From positions 1-30,694 of the IMG/VR virus record IMGVR_UViG_3300021091_000277: 30,694 nucleotides of DNA. One strand, given 5' to 3'. The notes under the pieces are model-generated. The model did no database searches and was not told where the DNA came from. It worked only from the letters and a program-made list of their open reading frames with translations. This document shows positions 16,089-23,977 of this stretch, piece by piece. The position numbers and the translations under genes were made by a program. The DNA comes from a virus. Every line of letters starts with the position of its first letter. Position 1 is the stretch's first letter.

Positions 16089-16300
16089 AAGTCAGTGAAG
16101 TGTTAAAACATTTTACTATATTCATGACCAATGAGGAACGTGCTATGCTTCCTCGGTTGCGTCAGCCTAGACCGTTGAACAGTTTTCCAGAACACGACCA
16201 ATTCACAATAGAGGGTATGATTCGAAAAAGTTTGGTAATTAAGATAGGAGAACAAAGTCCTAAAGTTGTTGCAAATGAGTACAAAATTAAAAGATATTAA
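16085..16300 (+). CDS. Small hypothetical protein, 71 aa
   Basis: A 71-residue basic protein (MKVSEVLKHFTIFMTNEERAML, then FTIEGMIRKSLVIKIGEQSP, VVANEYKIKRY). The pattern TNEE..ML ... IRKSLV.KI ... VV.NE looks like a conserved phage miniprotein and may be a small helix-turn-helix-like fold, but the evidence is thin. It starts within the stop of the disordered protein (ATGA) and overlaps the next gene by 26 nt. Confidence 0.6.
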   Translation: MKVSEVLKHFTIFMTNEERAMLPRLRQPRPLNSFPEHDQFTIEGMIRKSLVIKIGEQSPKVVANEYKIKRY

Positions 16301-16700
16301 AAAATGGTGCGAAAAAGAGATACATGAAAATCTACCTGTAGCCATCTTATCAGATAAAAGTATTTCATATAAAAATTATAGAATTAAACAGAATAAAATA
16401 TATTGGGAATTAACTAAAAAAAATTCAGATATAGTTATTGAAAAATTTAACACAAAAACAAGTGCTTTATTGGCTGCTAAATTTTACGATTCATACAATT
16501 ACAATAAACTTGTTGACATTAAAAACTTAGACAGAAAATATTATTACAATCTGATAGATATTGAAATATATAAAGACAAATTAAAACGTACAAAAAATTT
16601 AGAAAGAAGAGATATTTTAATTAATAGGAAAGAACTTTCTGAACAAAAAATTGCACTTTATAAGCTTGAAATAGCTAATCATTTTAAAAACGAGTTTTGA
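16275..16700 (+). CDS. Basic coiled-coil hypothetical protein, 141 aa
   Basis: An in-frame TTG lies at 16266, but the ATG at 16275 is preferred. The 141-residue, Lys- and Tyr-rich protein has an N-terminal helix (LKDIKKWCEKEIHE), a beta segment (YKNYRIKQNKIYWELTKK), a FNTKTSALLAAKFYDSY segment and a long charged C-terminal helix (IYKDKLKRTKNLERRDILINRKEL...). No function is recognised. It overlaps the preceding gene, and its stop lies inside a late-promoter-like octamer belonging to the next gene. Confidence 0.6.
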   Translation: MSTKLKDIKKWCEKEIHENLPVAILSDKSISYKNYRIKQNKIYWELTKKNSDIVIEKFNTKTSALLAAKFYDSYNYNKLVDIKNLDRKYYYNLIDIEIYKDKLKRTKNLERRDILINRKELSEQKIALYKLEIANHFKNEF

Positions 16701-16706
16701 TAAATA
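16699..16706 (+). promoter_or_regulatory. Putative late-promoter motif (GATAAATA)
   Basis: GATAAATA, the closest match in the window to the T4 late consensus TATAAATA, lies 26 nt before the preferred ATG at 16733. Confidence 0.5.
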
Positions 16707-16732
16707 AAAGTAGATCCTTTAGGAATTTAAAA

Positions 16733-17650
16733 ATGCAGATTAGAGACCTTTCTCATCCAAAAAATAGTCAAAAATTAAATGAAAGTTTAGCTCAAAAATT
16801 TGGCTACAAATTAAATCTTGACAGTTTTACTCTAGAACAATTACAAATTGCACGCGATCGCGTATTGGATAAAATTGCTAATTTTGAACAAAGTAAAGAA
16901 TTTGATGCTGTGTATGAAAGCAATGAATACCAAAAAGATAGAATGTTTTTAGATATTATTACAACTGCAATAAGCGAACGTAGTCTCAGTCCTAAAGAAG
17001 AGAATAAAAAAGAAAAATATTTTAAAGGCATGAAAAAAGTAAGAGGCGATTTTCATAAACGGTATGGCGATAAAGGTGAAGAAGTGATGCATGCTACGGC
17101 GACGAAAATGGCTAAAAAAGAAAGCTTGGATGAAGCCATGGAAATACTTCGTGATGTTTTGAATCGTCGAACCCTTAAAGAAGGAGAAGAAGAAAAGGCC
17201 GCTCTAATTATGAGCGCAAGAGACATGGTTGATAAGATTACAGGTTGGCTAGAGGATACTGCTTCTCTTAAATCTGAAACCATGTTAGAACTAGTTGACT
17301 CTATAAGAGATGAATTAGGCAGCGATGTAAGTGGTCAGTTTGCTAGTAAAGTTAAACCAGCCTTAGATGAAATTTATCAAACTTTAGAAAATAATCGGCA
17401 AACACTAGCACAGGCAGTTGCAATACTAACAGGCGAAGAAGCTCCCGGATCTAATGAAGGTGCACCGCAACCTGCTCCGGGAGAAGAAATGACGGCCAGT
17501 CCAACAAGCGCAGAGGAATTTCCCACTGGTGATGCGTTTGCTGCCTCTGAACCTGCGACAGGCGGAGTAAGTCCTACAGGAAGAGAAAAACGTGAATCTA
17601 TTGATTATAGTCGTAGATTAGGCACAATTCTTAGTTCAAAAAAAAAATAA
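16733..17650 (+). CDS. Structural-type protein ending on an A10 run
   Basis: An in-frame TTG at 16697 overlaps a late-promoter motif. The ATG at 16733 is preferred because AGGAAT lies 8 nt upstream and the motif is then free. The 305-residue protein is mostly helical: MQIRDLSHPKNSQKLNESL, a KEEN..KEKYFKGMKKVRGDF..RYG segment, a RDMVDKITGWLEDTASLKSE region and a Pro/Gly/Ala-rich linker (about residues 235-285). It ends SSKKK at an A10 run directly followed by TAA. KLNE near the N-terminus fits a prohead-protease-type site. It is probably a virion or head-assembly component. A -1 shift in the A run would join it to the downstream frame (17635-17973). Confidence 0.65.
   Translation: MQIRDLSHPKNSQKLNESLAQKFGYKLNLDSFTLEQLQIARDRVLDKIANFEQSKEFDAVYESNEYQKDRMFLDIITTAISERSLSPKEENKKEKYFKGMKKVRGDFHKRYGDKGEEVMHATATKMAKKESLDEAMEILRDVLNRRTLKEGEEEKAALIMSARDMVDKITGWLEDTASLKSETMLELVDSIRDELGSDVSGQFASKVKPALDEIYQTLENNRQTLAQAVAILTGEEAPGSNEGAPQPAPGEEMTASPTSAEEFPTGDAFAASEPATGGVSPTGREKRESIDYSRRLGTILSSKKK
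17638..17647 (+). other. A10 homopolymer, candidate -1 frameshift or slippage site
   Basis: Ten A residues directly precede the zero-frame TAA (17648-17650). The run contains A AAA AAA heptamers, the simplest slippery sequence. A -1 shift gives ...SSKKK-ITESAETLIRILLQ... and runs on to 17973. The downstream frame has no ATG and no Shine-Dalgarno sequence near its beginning. Confidence 0.5.
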
Positions 17651-17688
17651 CAGAGAGTGCTGAAACCTTAATTCGTATTCTACTCCAG

Positions 17689-17973
17689 TTGCGTAATCAA
17701 GCAGATAGTAAACAAGAAATTGCTGCATTTACATGGGACCAAATTTCTGACATGTTAAAAAATGTCAGCGGTATCCAAGTAGATTATGAAACATTTAAAG
17801 TTCAATATGATAATCTTCCTCAACTTTCTAAAATAGTAGATAAATTTGATGATCAGGGTATAACACTAAAAACAAAAAATCAACCAACAGATACGAGTGG
17901 TGCAGATAATAAAAATGCTTTAATGACATCTGCCAAAAGAGCAGCAAATAATACACTACAACAACCTGGTTGA
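17689..17973 (+). CDS. Downstream partner of the A10-ending gene (possible frameshift extension)
   Basis: The frame is open from 17635 to 17973. The first conventional start is TTG at 17689, without a Shine-Dalgarno sequence. The sequence before it (ITESAETLIRILLQ) already looks coding. Downstream it reads TWDQISDMLKNVSGIQVDYETF, LPQLSKIVDKFDDQGITLKTK, then a Ser/Asp/Asn linker and a C-terminal SAKRAANNTLQQPG. I favour expression as a -1 frameshift extension of the previous protein, or a single gene broken by a homopolymer error. An independent TTG-started 94-residue protein is the alternative. No family function is known to me. A consensus promoter overlaps its stop. Confidence 0.6.
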   Translation: MRNQADSKQEIAAFTWDQISDMLKNVSGIQVDYETFKVQYDNLPQLSKIVDKFDDQGITLKTKNQPTDTSGADNKNALMTSAKRAANNTLQQPG

Positions 17974-17998
17974 CAATCTTTTAATAAGGCTATATAAT
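17970..17998 (+). promoter_or_regulatory. Consensus sigma70 promoter
   Basis: TTGACA (17970-17975), a 17-nt spacer and TATAAT (17993-17998) form a perfect match. Initiation would fall at about 18004-18006, on or beside the ATG of the nuclease gene. Confidence 0.85.
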
Positions 17999-18003
17999 AG
18001 ATT

Positions 18004-18690
18004 ATGACCTTATTGAACCATAAGTATAATTATAAAATCTTAAAAAAAGAAGAATCGTCAGGCACTAGATTTTATGCGACTCCTGAAGGACATAGAGTTC
18101 CTAGTGTTACAAGTATCATAGATAAAACAAAGCCTTTAGAGAAACGTCAAGCATTAGCTAATTGGCGTAGATCAATCGGCGAAAAAAAAGCTCAAGAAAT
18201 TACAGTTGAAGCTGCAGGCAGAGGAACTAGAATGCACAAGTTCCTAGAAGATCACATTAAAGGCTTGCCTCTAAAAGACAATTTAACCAATCCTTATGCT
18301 CAACAAAGTCTTGATATGGCTAAAATAGTTATAAGCCAAGGTTTTCATAGTATTGATGAAATTTGGGGCAATGAAGTTCCATTGTATTTTCCTGAACTTT
18401 ATGCTGGGACTACTGACTGTGTAGGCATTCACCAAGGGCAGGAAGCAATTTTAGACTTCAAACAAACTAATAAACCTAAAAAAGAAGAGTGGATAGATGA
18501 TTATTTCTTACAATTAACTGCATATGCACTAGCACATAATGAAGTTCATGGCACTAATATACGCAAAGGTGTTATATTGATGTGTAGTAAAGATATGGAG
18601 TATCAAGAATTCATCCTTAAACCGCAAGACTTTGAACAATGGGTTAATCGCTGGTGTGACAGGGTAAGTGAATACTACAAAATCAGCTAA
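18004..18690 (+). CDS. RecB-family PD-(D/E)XK exonuclease-like protein
   Basis: A 228-residue protein with the RecB/AddB-type nuclease signature in order: GRGTRMHKFLE with H78, E124 in GNEVPLYF, AGTTDCVG with D138, AILDFKQT with D151-x-K153, and QLTAYA with Q170 and Y174. VPSVTSII (32-39) is a usual N-terminal element. These residues form the two-metal DNA-cleaving site. Cas4-type iron-sulfur cysteines are absent in pattern. The role is probably phage DNA recombination or host DNA degradation. It is driven by a perfect sigma70 promoter with no room for a leader and no Shine-Dalgarno sequence, suggesting an early, leaderless mRNA. VPSVTSII would be lost from any later Met, which supports this start. 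Confidence 0.85.
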   Translation: MTLLNHKYNYKILKKEESSGTRFYATPEGHRVPSVTSIIDKTKPLEKRQALANWRRSIGEKKAQEITVEAAGRGTRMHKFLEDHIKGLPLKDNLTNPYAQQSLDMAKIVISQGFHSIDEIWGNEVPLYFPELYAGTTDCVGIHQGQEAILDFKQTNKPKKEEWIDDYFLQLTAYALAHNEVHGTNIRKGVILMCSKDMEYQEFILKPQDFEQWVNRWCDRVSEYYKIS

Positions 18691-18694
18691 ATAT
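18687..18694 (+). promoter_or_regulatory. Putative late-promoter motif (CTAAATAT)
   Basis: CTAAATAT overlaps the stop of the nuclease gene and lies 18 nt before the ATG of the tail-spike candidate. Confidence 0.5.
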
Positions 18695-18711
18695 TCTAAA
18701 GAGGATATCTT

Positions 18712-20379
18712 ATGGCTGTGGTTCAAATCTCTAAAATCCAAATACGCAGGGGACAGAAAAATCAAGGTACTGGATTACCGCAATTAGCAAGCGGTGAAAT
18801 GGCCTGGGCTATAGATACCCAAGAGCTATTTATTGGAAATGGCGCAGTCGGTGAAGGTAGTCCAGCTGTAGGAAATACAAAGATTATAACGCAGCGTGAT
18901 AATCTTTTAGATTTGGTTAACCAGTACAAATATAAAAGTGATAATCCGTTAATATTCACTCCTGTAACAAGGAATCTTAAACAGCGCCTAGACGAAAGAT
19001 TAACAAATGCCTCTTATGGTATTTTGCCTAATGGTGATAATATGGCGAATGCATTACAGTTTGCTATTAACAATCTTTTTATCACCAATAAAATTACCGG
19101 TTTAGATTCTAGAGTGACTTTAGAATTTCTTCCAGGAAGATATGTAATTGAAAAAACAATTTATATACCAAGTTACGTATCTATTATAGGAGCTGGGAAA
19201 GATAAAACAATTTTTGAATATACCGGGTCATCTGGTCCTGCTTTTAGATTTGTAAATGATATTTCTACAATTAACACTCAGCACTACAGTTTTGGGTTAC
19301 CATCCCCCAATCAGTCAGGTACATATAATCAACAGCCAAAATTTATTAATTTAAGTAATTTTTCTATTAAGACTGCAAATACGGACGTCACTGCTTTTTT
19401 AATGGAAAGCGTGAGAGATAGTGCCTTTGTTGATATTTCCATATTAGGAAATTATGATTGGAATGAAGGGGCTGATTCAACAACATTTAACCCTGAATCT
19501 TCCAGCGCTTTTAATTTAAAAGCCCTTTCAAGTCTTATTACCTGTAAGAATAATATATTTAAAAATGTAGACATCTGTAGATTCATAGGATGTGTGTATA
19601 GTGATTTTGACATTAGTAATAACACTTGGGACAATTGTTATTTTAAAGAATCTAAATTTGGAATAAGGTTCGGAGAAATTCCTAGCTCTGTTGTAGGTAA
19701 TAGATATGGTGCTAGATACAATATAATTAAAAATAGTTTCTTTTATGATATTAAAGAAGAGGGTCTTTATATTGAAAAAGGATTCGGAAACCTTTCAAAT
19801 AATAACTTATATACAGATGTAGGAAATGATGGGGCAGGAAATTCAGTTTCTGCCAATGGGACCAGTGTAATTAAATTTCTTCAACAGGGCAATGTATCAA
19901 GTGATGATATTTTTGACAGAGCCTTCAATAAAACTTATGTTGAAGGAGCTGTACCTCCCGATCAATCTACAGGATTAGCAAACACTTTTGTTTACAAGTA
20001 TTATCCTGAGTTAGAAGGTCCTGCTTATTTTAAAAATAATGCAGCTAATGTAATTAATGTAGCTCGGAATACTACCAGTTTTACCAACTTGTTTAGAATA
20101 CCAGTTTCTGATAATTCAAACGTAACTGTAAAATATCATATAAGTATGCCTAACGGCAATCAAATGCGCAGAGGCTGGCTGTGTTTGGCAGTTGATTATG
20201 ATAATAATTCTGTGAGTATCACAGATGAATATGATTATATTGGAACCTCTGGTCAAGATATTAATATCAGTTTTTCAGCTGTGTTTGATACTGTTAATTC
20301 TTGTATTAATATCAAGTACGTAAATTCAAACACAGCATATGATTCTATCTTGACATACGTTTATTCTGTATTATCTTAA
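18712..20379 (+). CDS. Tail spike or fibre with Mtd-N-like base and beta-helix
   Basis: A 555-residue protein. Residues 4-44 (VQISKIQIRRGQ, LASGEMAWAIDTQELFIGNG) form an Mtd-N-like attachment domain. Residues of about 97-330 resemble a pectate-lyase-like right-handed beta-helix: LPNGDNMANALQFAINN, VTLEFLPGRYVIEKTIYIPS, VSIIGAGKDKTIFEYTG, and repeated Asn-rich turns (NNIFKNVDIC, NNTWDNCYF). The C-terminal 100 residues form a separate beta domain. Such architecture is typical of spikes that bind or cleave surface polysaccharide; no clear catalytic Asp/Glu pair can be fixed from sequence alone. AGAGG precedes the ATG. It lies about 10 kb from the main fibre cluster. Confidence 0.8.
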   Translation: MAVVQISKIQIRRGQKNQGTGLPQLASGEMAWAIDTQELFIGNGAVGEGSPAVGNTKIITQRDNLLDLVNQYKYKSDNPLIFTPVTRNLKQRLDERLTNASYGILPNGDNMANALQFAINNLFITNKITGLDSRVTLEFLPGRYVIEKTIYIPSYVSIIGAGKDKTIFEYTGSSGPAFRFVNDISTINTQHYSFGLPSPNQSGTYNQQPKFINLSNFSIKTANTDVTAFLMESVRDSAFVDISILGNYDWNEGADSTTFNPESSSAFNLKALSSLITCKNNIFKNVDICRFIGCVYSDFDISNNTWDNCYFKESKFGIRFGEIPSSVVGNRYGARYNIIKNSFFYDIKEEGLYIEKGFGNLSNNNLYTDVGNDGAGNSVSANGTSVIKFLQQGNVSSDDIFDRAFNKTYVEGAVPPDQSTGLANTFVYKYYPELEGPAYFKNNAANVINVARNTTSFTNLFRIPVSDNSNVTVKYHISMPNGNQMRRGWLCLAVDYDNNSVSITDEYDYIGTSGQDINISFSAVFDTVNSCINIKYVNSNTAYDSILTYVYSVLS

Positions 20380-20393
20380 TGGTTAATCATGAT

Positions 20394-20421
20394 TTGACAC
20401 AGAATAATAATTGTGTATAAT
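20394..20421 (+). promoter_or_regulatory. Near-consensus sigma70 promoter of the nrd operon
   Basis: TTGACA (20394-20399), a 16-nt spacer and TATAAT (20416-20421). It lies about 100 nt before nrdA, leaving a leader of roughly 90 nt. Confidence 0.85.
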
Positions 20422-20428
20422 GATACAC
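20413..20428 (+). promoter_or_regulatory. Inverted repeat over the nrd -10 box, candidate operator
   Basis: GTGTAT-AATG-ATACAC is a perfect 6-bp inverted repeat with a 4-nt centre covering the -10 box and the probable start site. It is 16 bp long like an NrdR box, but its half-sites run in the opposite sense. Confidence 0.35.
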
Positions 20429-20486
20429 CTACAGAAGATAAGTTAAGTATTCAGCTGATAAAAAGAGAGATATGTGTTTAGCTCTC

Positions 20487-20494
20487 AATAAATA
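20487..20494 (+). promoter_or_regulatory. Putative late-promoter motif (AATAAATA)
   Basis: AATAAATA lies 25 nt before the nrdA ATG and could give additional late transcription. Confidence 0.3.
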
Positions 20495-20518
20495 ATCGTC
20501 TACAAAAGAGCAAAACAT

Positions 20519-22858
20519 ATGTCGCAAATTACCGTAATTAAACGAAATGGCAGTAAAGAAAAATTAACACTAGAAAAATGGCAAGCACAAATCGCAAAAA
20601 TTTGTAATGGAATAGCTGATGTCAGTCAAAGCATGATAGAAATTAAGGCACAGCCGCATTTTTATGATGGTATTACTACTAGAGAAATTGACGATATTAC
20701 ACTCAGAGCAGTTGTAGATCTTATAGACGTCGAACATAATCCAGATGTAGGCCATACAAATTATCAATTCGTGGCAGGAAAACAACGGCTGAGTATGCTG
20801 CGTAAAGATGTATATGGCGATTATGATGTGCCAAGATTATATGAAATAGTAATCCGAAATATAAAAACGGGATTATATACTCCAGAACTGCTGGAATGGT
20901 ATAATGAAGCAGACTGGGACAAAATGGACGAAATAATAGATCATGACAAGGACGAATTATATAGTTATGCTGCAATTGAACAACTTATTGAAAAATATCT
21001 CGTAAAAAATCGTAGCACAAAAGACACATACGAAACTCCACAGATACGCTACATGATAGCAGCCGCCACAATATTTCACAAAGAGGAACCCAATAATGCG
21101 AGAATGCGTTATATCAAAGAATACTATAGTGCTGCCAGTGATGGTCTTTTCACTCTTGCTACTCCTGTGCTGGCTGGGCTTGGCACTCCAACTAAACAGT
21201 TTAGTAGTTGCGTTCTTATCCGTAGTGATGACGACCTTGATAGTATTTTTGCTAGTGGTGAAATGATGGCCAAGTATGCTAGCAAACGTGCTGGCATAGG
21301 TCTTGAGATAGGAAGATTACGTCCATTAGGTAGTCCTATTCGTGGTGGAGAAATTATGCATACTGGCATGATTCCGTTCTTAAAGAAATGGTTCGGTGAT
21401 TTGCGTAGTTGTAGTCAAGGAGGTATTCGCAATGCTAGTGCAACTGTATTTTATCCTATTTGGCATCATCAGTTTGATGATCTTATTGTGCTTAAAAACA
21501 ATCAAGGAACCGAAGAGACAAGGGTCCGACATATGGATTATGGGGTTGTGCTTTCGAGTTTCTTCTGGCGAAGATTCAGAGAACAAAAAAACATAACTTT
21601 TTTTGACCCTAATGAAGTTCCAGATCTCTATGAAGCGTTCTATACAGATACGGAACTGTTTGAAGAATTATATGTAAAATATGAAAAACAAAATGGCCTG
21701 CGTAAAAAGACCATGGGCGCCGAAGAGGTATTTAAGGGTGGAATTTTAAAGGAGAGGACTGACACAGGAAGAATCTATCTTGTATTCATAGACAACGTTA
21801 TGAATCAAGGACCTTTTGATACCACATACCACACAATTTATCAGTCAAATTTATGTTGTGAAATCTTGTTACCTACGAAATCATTTAAGAGGCTTGACGA
21901 CACAGAAGGCCGAATCGCTCTTTGCACCTTGGGGTCTATTAACTGGGGATGTTTCCGCCATCCTGAGGATATGCGCCGTGCTTGCCGTATACTACACCGT
22001 AGTCTTTGTAACATACTTGATTATCAAGATTACCTAAGCATACAGAGCAAGGCCAGTAATGATGAAATACAGCCGTTAGGTATTGGCGTCACTAATCTAG
22101 CCTACTGGCATGCAAAACGTGCATTAAAATATGGAGATAGTGATTCTCTTTCAGAAGTAAAAAGCTGGGCAGAGCATCAAGCATTTTTTTTAACAGAAGC
22201 AACCATAGACCTGGCAAAAGAACGTGGAAGGTGCAAGGATAGTGATAAAACTTTTTATGGCAAAGGGATATTTCCTTGGGAGCGTAGAGCAAAAGGAGTA
22301 AACGATTTAACAGATTTTACACCAGAATTAGATTGGGAAACACTTCGTGAACAAATGAAACTTTATGGAGTGAGAAATGCTACCTTAATGGCAATAGCTC
22401 CGGTTGAAAGCTCTAGTGTGGTTATCAATTCAACCAACGGAATAGAAATGCCAATGAGTCTTATAAGCACTAAAGAAAGCAAGGCCGGAAGTTTTACACA
22501 GGTAGTGCCTGACTATCAAAAATTTAAAAACAGGTACCAACTAATGTGGAATCAGAAGGATTGTATAGGATACATAAAAACAGCCGCCGTACTAGCGGCC
22601 TACGTGGATCAAAGTATTAGTACCAATACTTTTTACAATCCAGCACACTTTTCAGATAGAAAAGTTCCAACAACGCTAATTGCAAAAAATCTAATGCAGG
22701 CTCATTATTGGGGCATTAAAACTTTTTATTACAGCCTAATTAATAAAGCCGGTAGTAGATCAATGGATGAACCAAAGATTAATGGAAGCCATACTGTAAA
22801 CCTAAATAGGTTACATGAAATTGAACTAGAAGAGGACTGTGAATCCTGTAAATTATGA
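20519..22858 (+). CDS. nrdA: Class Ia ribonucleotide reductase, large (alpha) subunit
   Basis: A 779-residue cytoplasmic enzyme reducing ribonucleoside diphosphates to deoxy forms, with NrdB. The N-terminal ATP-cone (TVIKRNGSKEKLTLEKW) indicates allosteric control. Active-site elements are complete: FSSCVLIRSDDDLDS (C231), RAGIGLEIGRLR, NLCCEILLPT (N444, C446, E448), ALCTLGSINWG (C469) and TFYYSLIN (the Tyr pair that relays the radical). The C-terminal CESCKL (C774, C777) is the swinging dithiol re-reduced by glutaredoxin or thioredoxin. Length is as in E. coli NrdA (about 760). AAGAG lies 9 nt before the ATG. It heads nrdA-nrdB-55 aa-glutaredoxin, the standard T4-like nucleotide-supply block, behind a strong host-type promoter. 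Confidence 0.97.
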   Translation: MSQITVIKRNGSKEKLTLEKWQAQIAKICNGIADVSQSMIEIKAQPHFYDGITTREIDDITLRAVVDLIDVEHNPDVGHTNYQFVAGKQRLSMLRKDVYGDYDVPRLYEIVIRNIKTGLYTPELLEWYNEADWDKMDEIIDHDKDELYSYAAIEQLIEKYLVKNRSTKDTYETPQIRYMIAAATIFHKEEPNNARMRYIKEYYSAASDGLFTLATPVLAGLGTPTKQFSSCVLIRSDDDLDSIFASGEMMAKYASKRAGIGLEIGRLRPLGSPIRGGEIMHTGMIPFLKKWFGDLRSCSQGGIRNASATVFYPIWHHQFDDLIVLKNNQGTEETRVRHMDYGVVLSSFFWRRFREQKNITFFDPNEVPDLYEAFYTDTELFEELYVKYEKQNGLRKKTMGAEEVFKGGILKERTDTGRIYLVFIDNVMNQGPFDTTYHTIYQSNLCCEILLPTKSFKRLDDTEGRIALCTLGSINWGCFRHPEDMRRACRILHRSLCNILDYQDYLSIQSKASNDEIQPLGIGVTNLAYWHAKRALKYGDSDSLSEVKSWAEHQAFFLTEATIDLAKERGRCKDSDKTFYGKGIFPWERRAKGVNDLTDFTPELDWETLREQMKLYGVRNATLMAIAPVESSSVVINSTNGIEMPMSLISTKESKAGSFTQVVPDYQKFKNRYQLMWNQKDCIGYIKTAAVLAAYVDQSISTNTFYNPAHFSDRKVPTTLIAKNLMQAHYWGIKTFYYSLINKAGSRSMDEPKINGSHTVNLNRLHEIELEEDCESCKL

Positions 22859-22867
22859 GAGCGAGAA

Positions 22868-23968
22868 ATGTCAAAAGCACAGTATAAATTAAACACAAAA
22901 ACAGACTACATACACCGTAAAATGTTCCTTGACCCTGCAGGTCCTGTCACAATACAACGGTTTGAAGAGGTAAAATATAACAAAATATCAGATTTTGAAA
23001 AAACTGCCCGGGGATTCTTTTGGGTACCAGAAGAAATAAGCCTAACAAAAGATGCGCAAGATTTTAAAGAGGCTAGTGAAGCGGTCAAACATATATTCAC
23101 CAGCAACCTACTTAGGCAAACAGCACTAGACAGCCTGCAAGGACGTGGACCAAGTCAAATATTCACTCCAGTAATAAGTCTACCTGAACTAGAAGCCCTA
23201 GTCTATAACTGGACATTTTTTGAAACTAATATTCACAGTCGCAGCTATAGTCATATAATTCGCAACATCTACAATGTGCCTAAGGAGGTCTTTAATACCA
23301 TTCACGACACTGCGGAAATCGTCAATATGGCCAGCAGTGTTGGTCGGTACTATGATCACTTGCACATGGTAAATTGCGAACGAGAACTTGAAGTTCCTGT
23401 CAAAGAAGAAGCGCATGTCAAGGCAATTTGGTTGGCGCTTAATGCTAGCTATGCACTAGAAGCATTTAGATTTATGGTCAGCTTTGCTACTAGCCTTGCT
23501 ATGGTTGAAAACAAAATCTTTATTGGTAATGGCAATATTATCAGTCTTATCCTACAAGATGAACTTTTACACAAGGGATGGACCGCATGGTTAATAAATC
23601 AAGTTACAAAAGAAGATGCAAGATTCGCGCAGTGCAAAATAGAATGTGAAACAGAGGTATATGCACTGTATATGGATGTGATAAAAGAGGAAAAACTTTG
23701 GGCAGATTACCTATTTCGAAAAGGTCCTGTTATAGGACTTAATGCGAACATTCTTAAGGAGTTTGTGGACTACACGGCAGCCGCAGCTCTGAAAGAAATT
23801 GGCCTAAAATATCATGCTAATTCTCCTCGCAGCACTCCTATTCCTTGGTTCAACAAACATAGTGATACAAGTAAAAAACAAACAGCACTGCAAGAAAACG
23901 AATCGACTAATTATGTGATAGGAGTAATGAGTGATAGCATAAACTATGAAGAACTTCCTATTCTATAA
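22868..23968 (+). CDS. nrdB: Class Ia ribonucleotide reductase, small (beta) subunit
   Basis: A 366-residue di-iron tyrosyl-radical subunit. Metal ligands and radical Tyr are visible: LDSLQGRGP (D88), WTFFETNIHSRSYSHI (E119, H123, Y127), LEAFRFMVSF (E198) and LQDELLHKG (E232, H235). Compared with E. coli and T4 NrdB (FSETIHSRSYTH), this protein has one extra residue between the Glu and His ligands (ETNIH instead of ETIH), so ligand geometry may differ or the helix may bulge. FFWVPEEISL and ADYLFRKGPVIGLN are further family landmarks. The C-terminus (NYEELPIL) would dock on NrdA. It starts 9 nt after the nrdA stop with a GAGAGCGAGAA stretch as Shine-Dalgarno sequence. Confidence 0.96.
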   Translation: MSKAQYKLNTKTDYIHRKMFLDPAGPVTIQRFEEVKYNKISDFEKTARGFFWVPEEISLTKDAQDFKEASEAVKHIFTSNLLRQTALDSLQGRGPSQIFTPVISLPELEALVYNWTFFETNIHSRSYSHIIRNIYNVPKEVFNTIHDTAEIVNMASSVGRYYDHLHMVNCERELEVPVKEEAHVKAIWLALNASYALEAFRFMVSFATSLAMVENKIFIGNGNIISLILQDELLHKGWTAWLINQVTKEDARFAQCKIECETEVYALYMDVIKEEKLWADYLFRKGPVIGLNANILKEFVDYTAAAALKEIGLKYHANSPRSTPIPWFNKHSDTSKKQTALQENESTNYVIGVMSDSINYEELPIL

Positions 23969-23977
23969 GGATAAAAG

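Noticed and set aside
18004-18690. Cas4 identity for the RecB-like nuclease
   Set aside because: The four-cysteine iron-sulfur pattern of Cas4 is missing, and no cas genes or arrays are nearby.
20394-20428. NrdR box at nrdA
   Set aside because: The dyads present do not fit the 16-bp ACAC-N8-GTGT form or the usual paired spacing; kept only as a generic inverted repeat.
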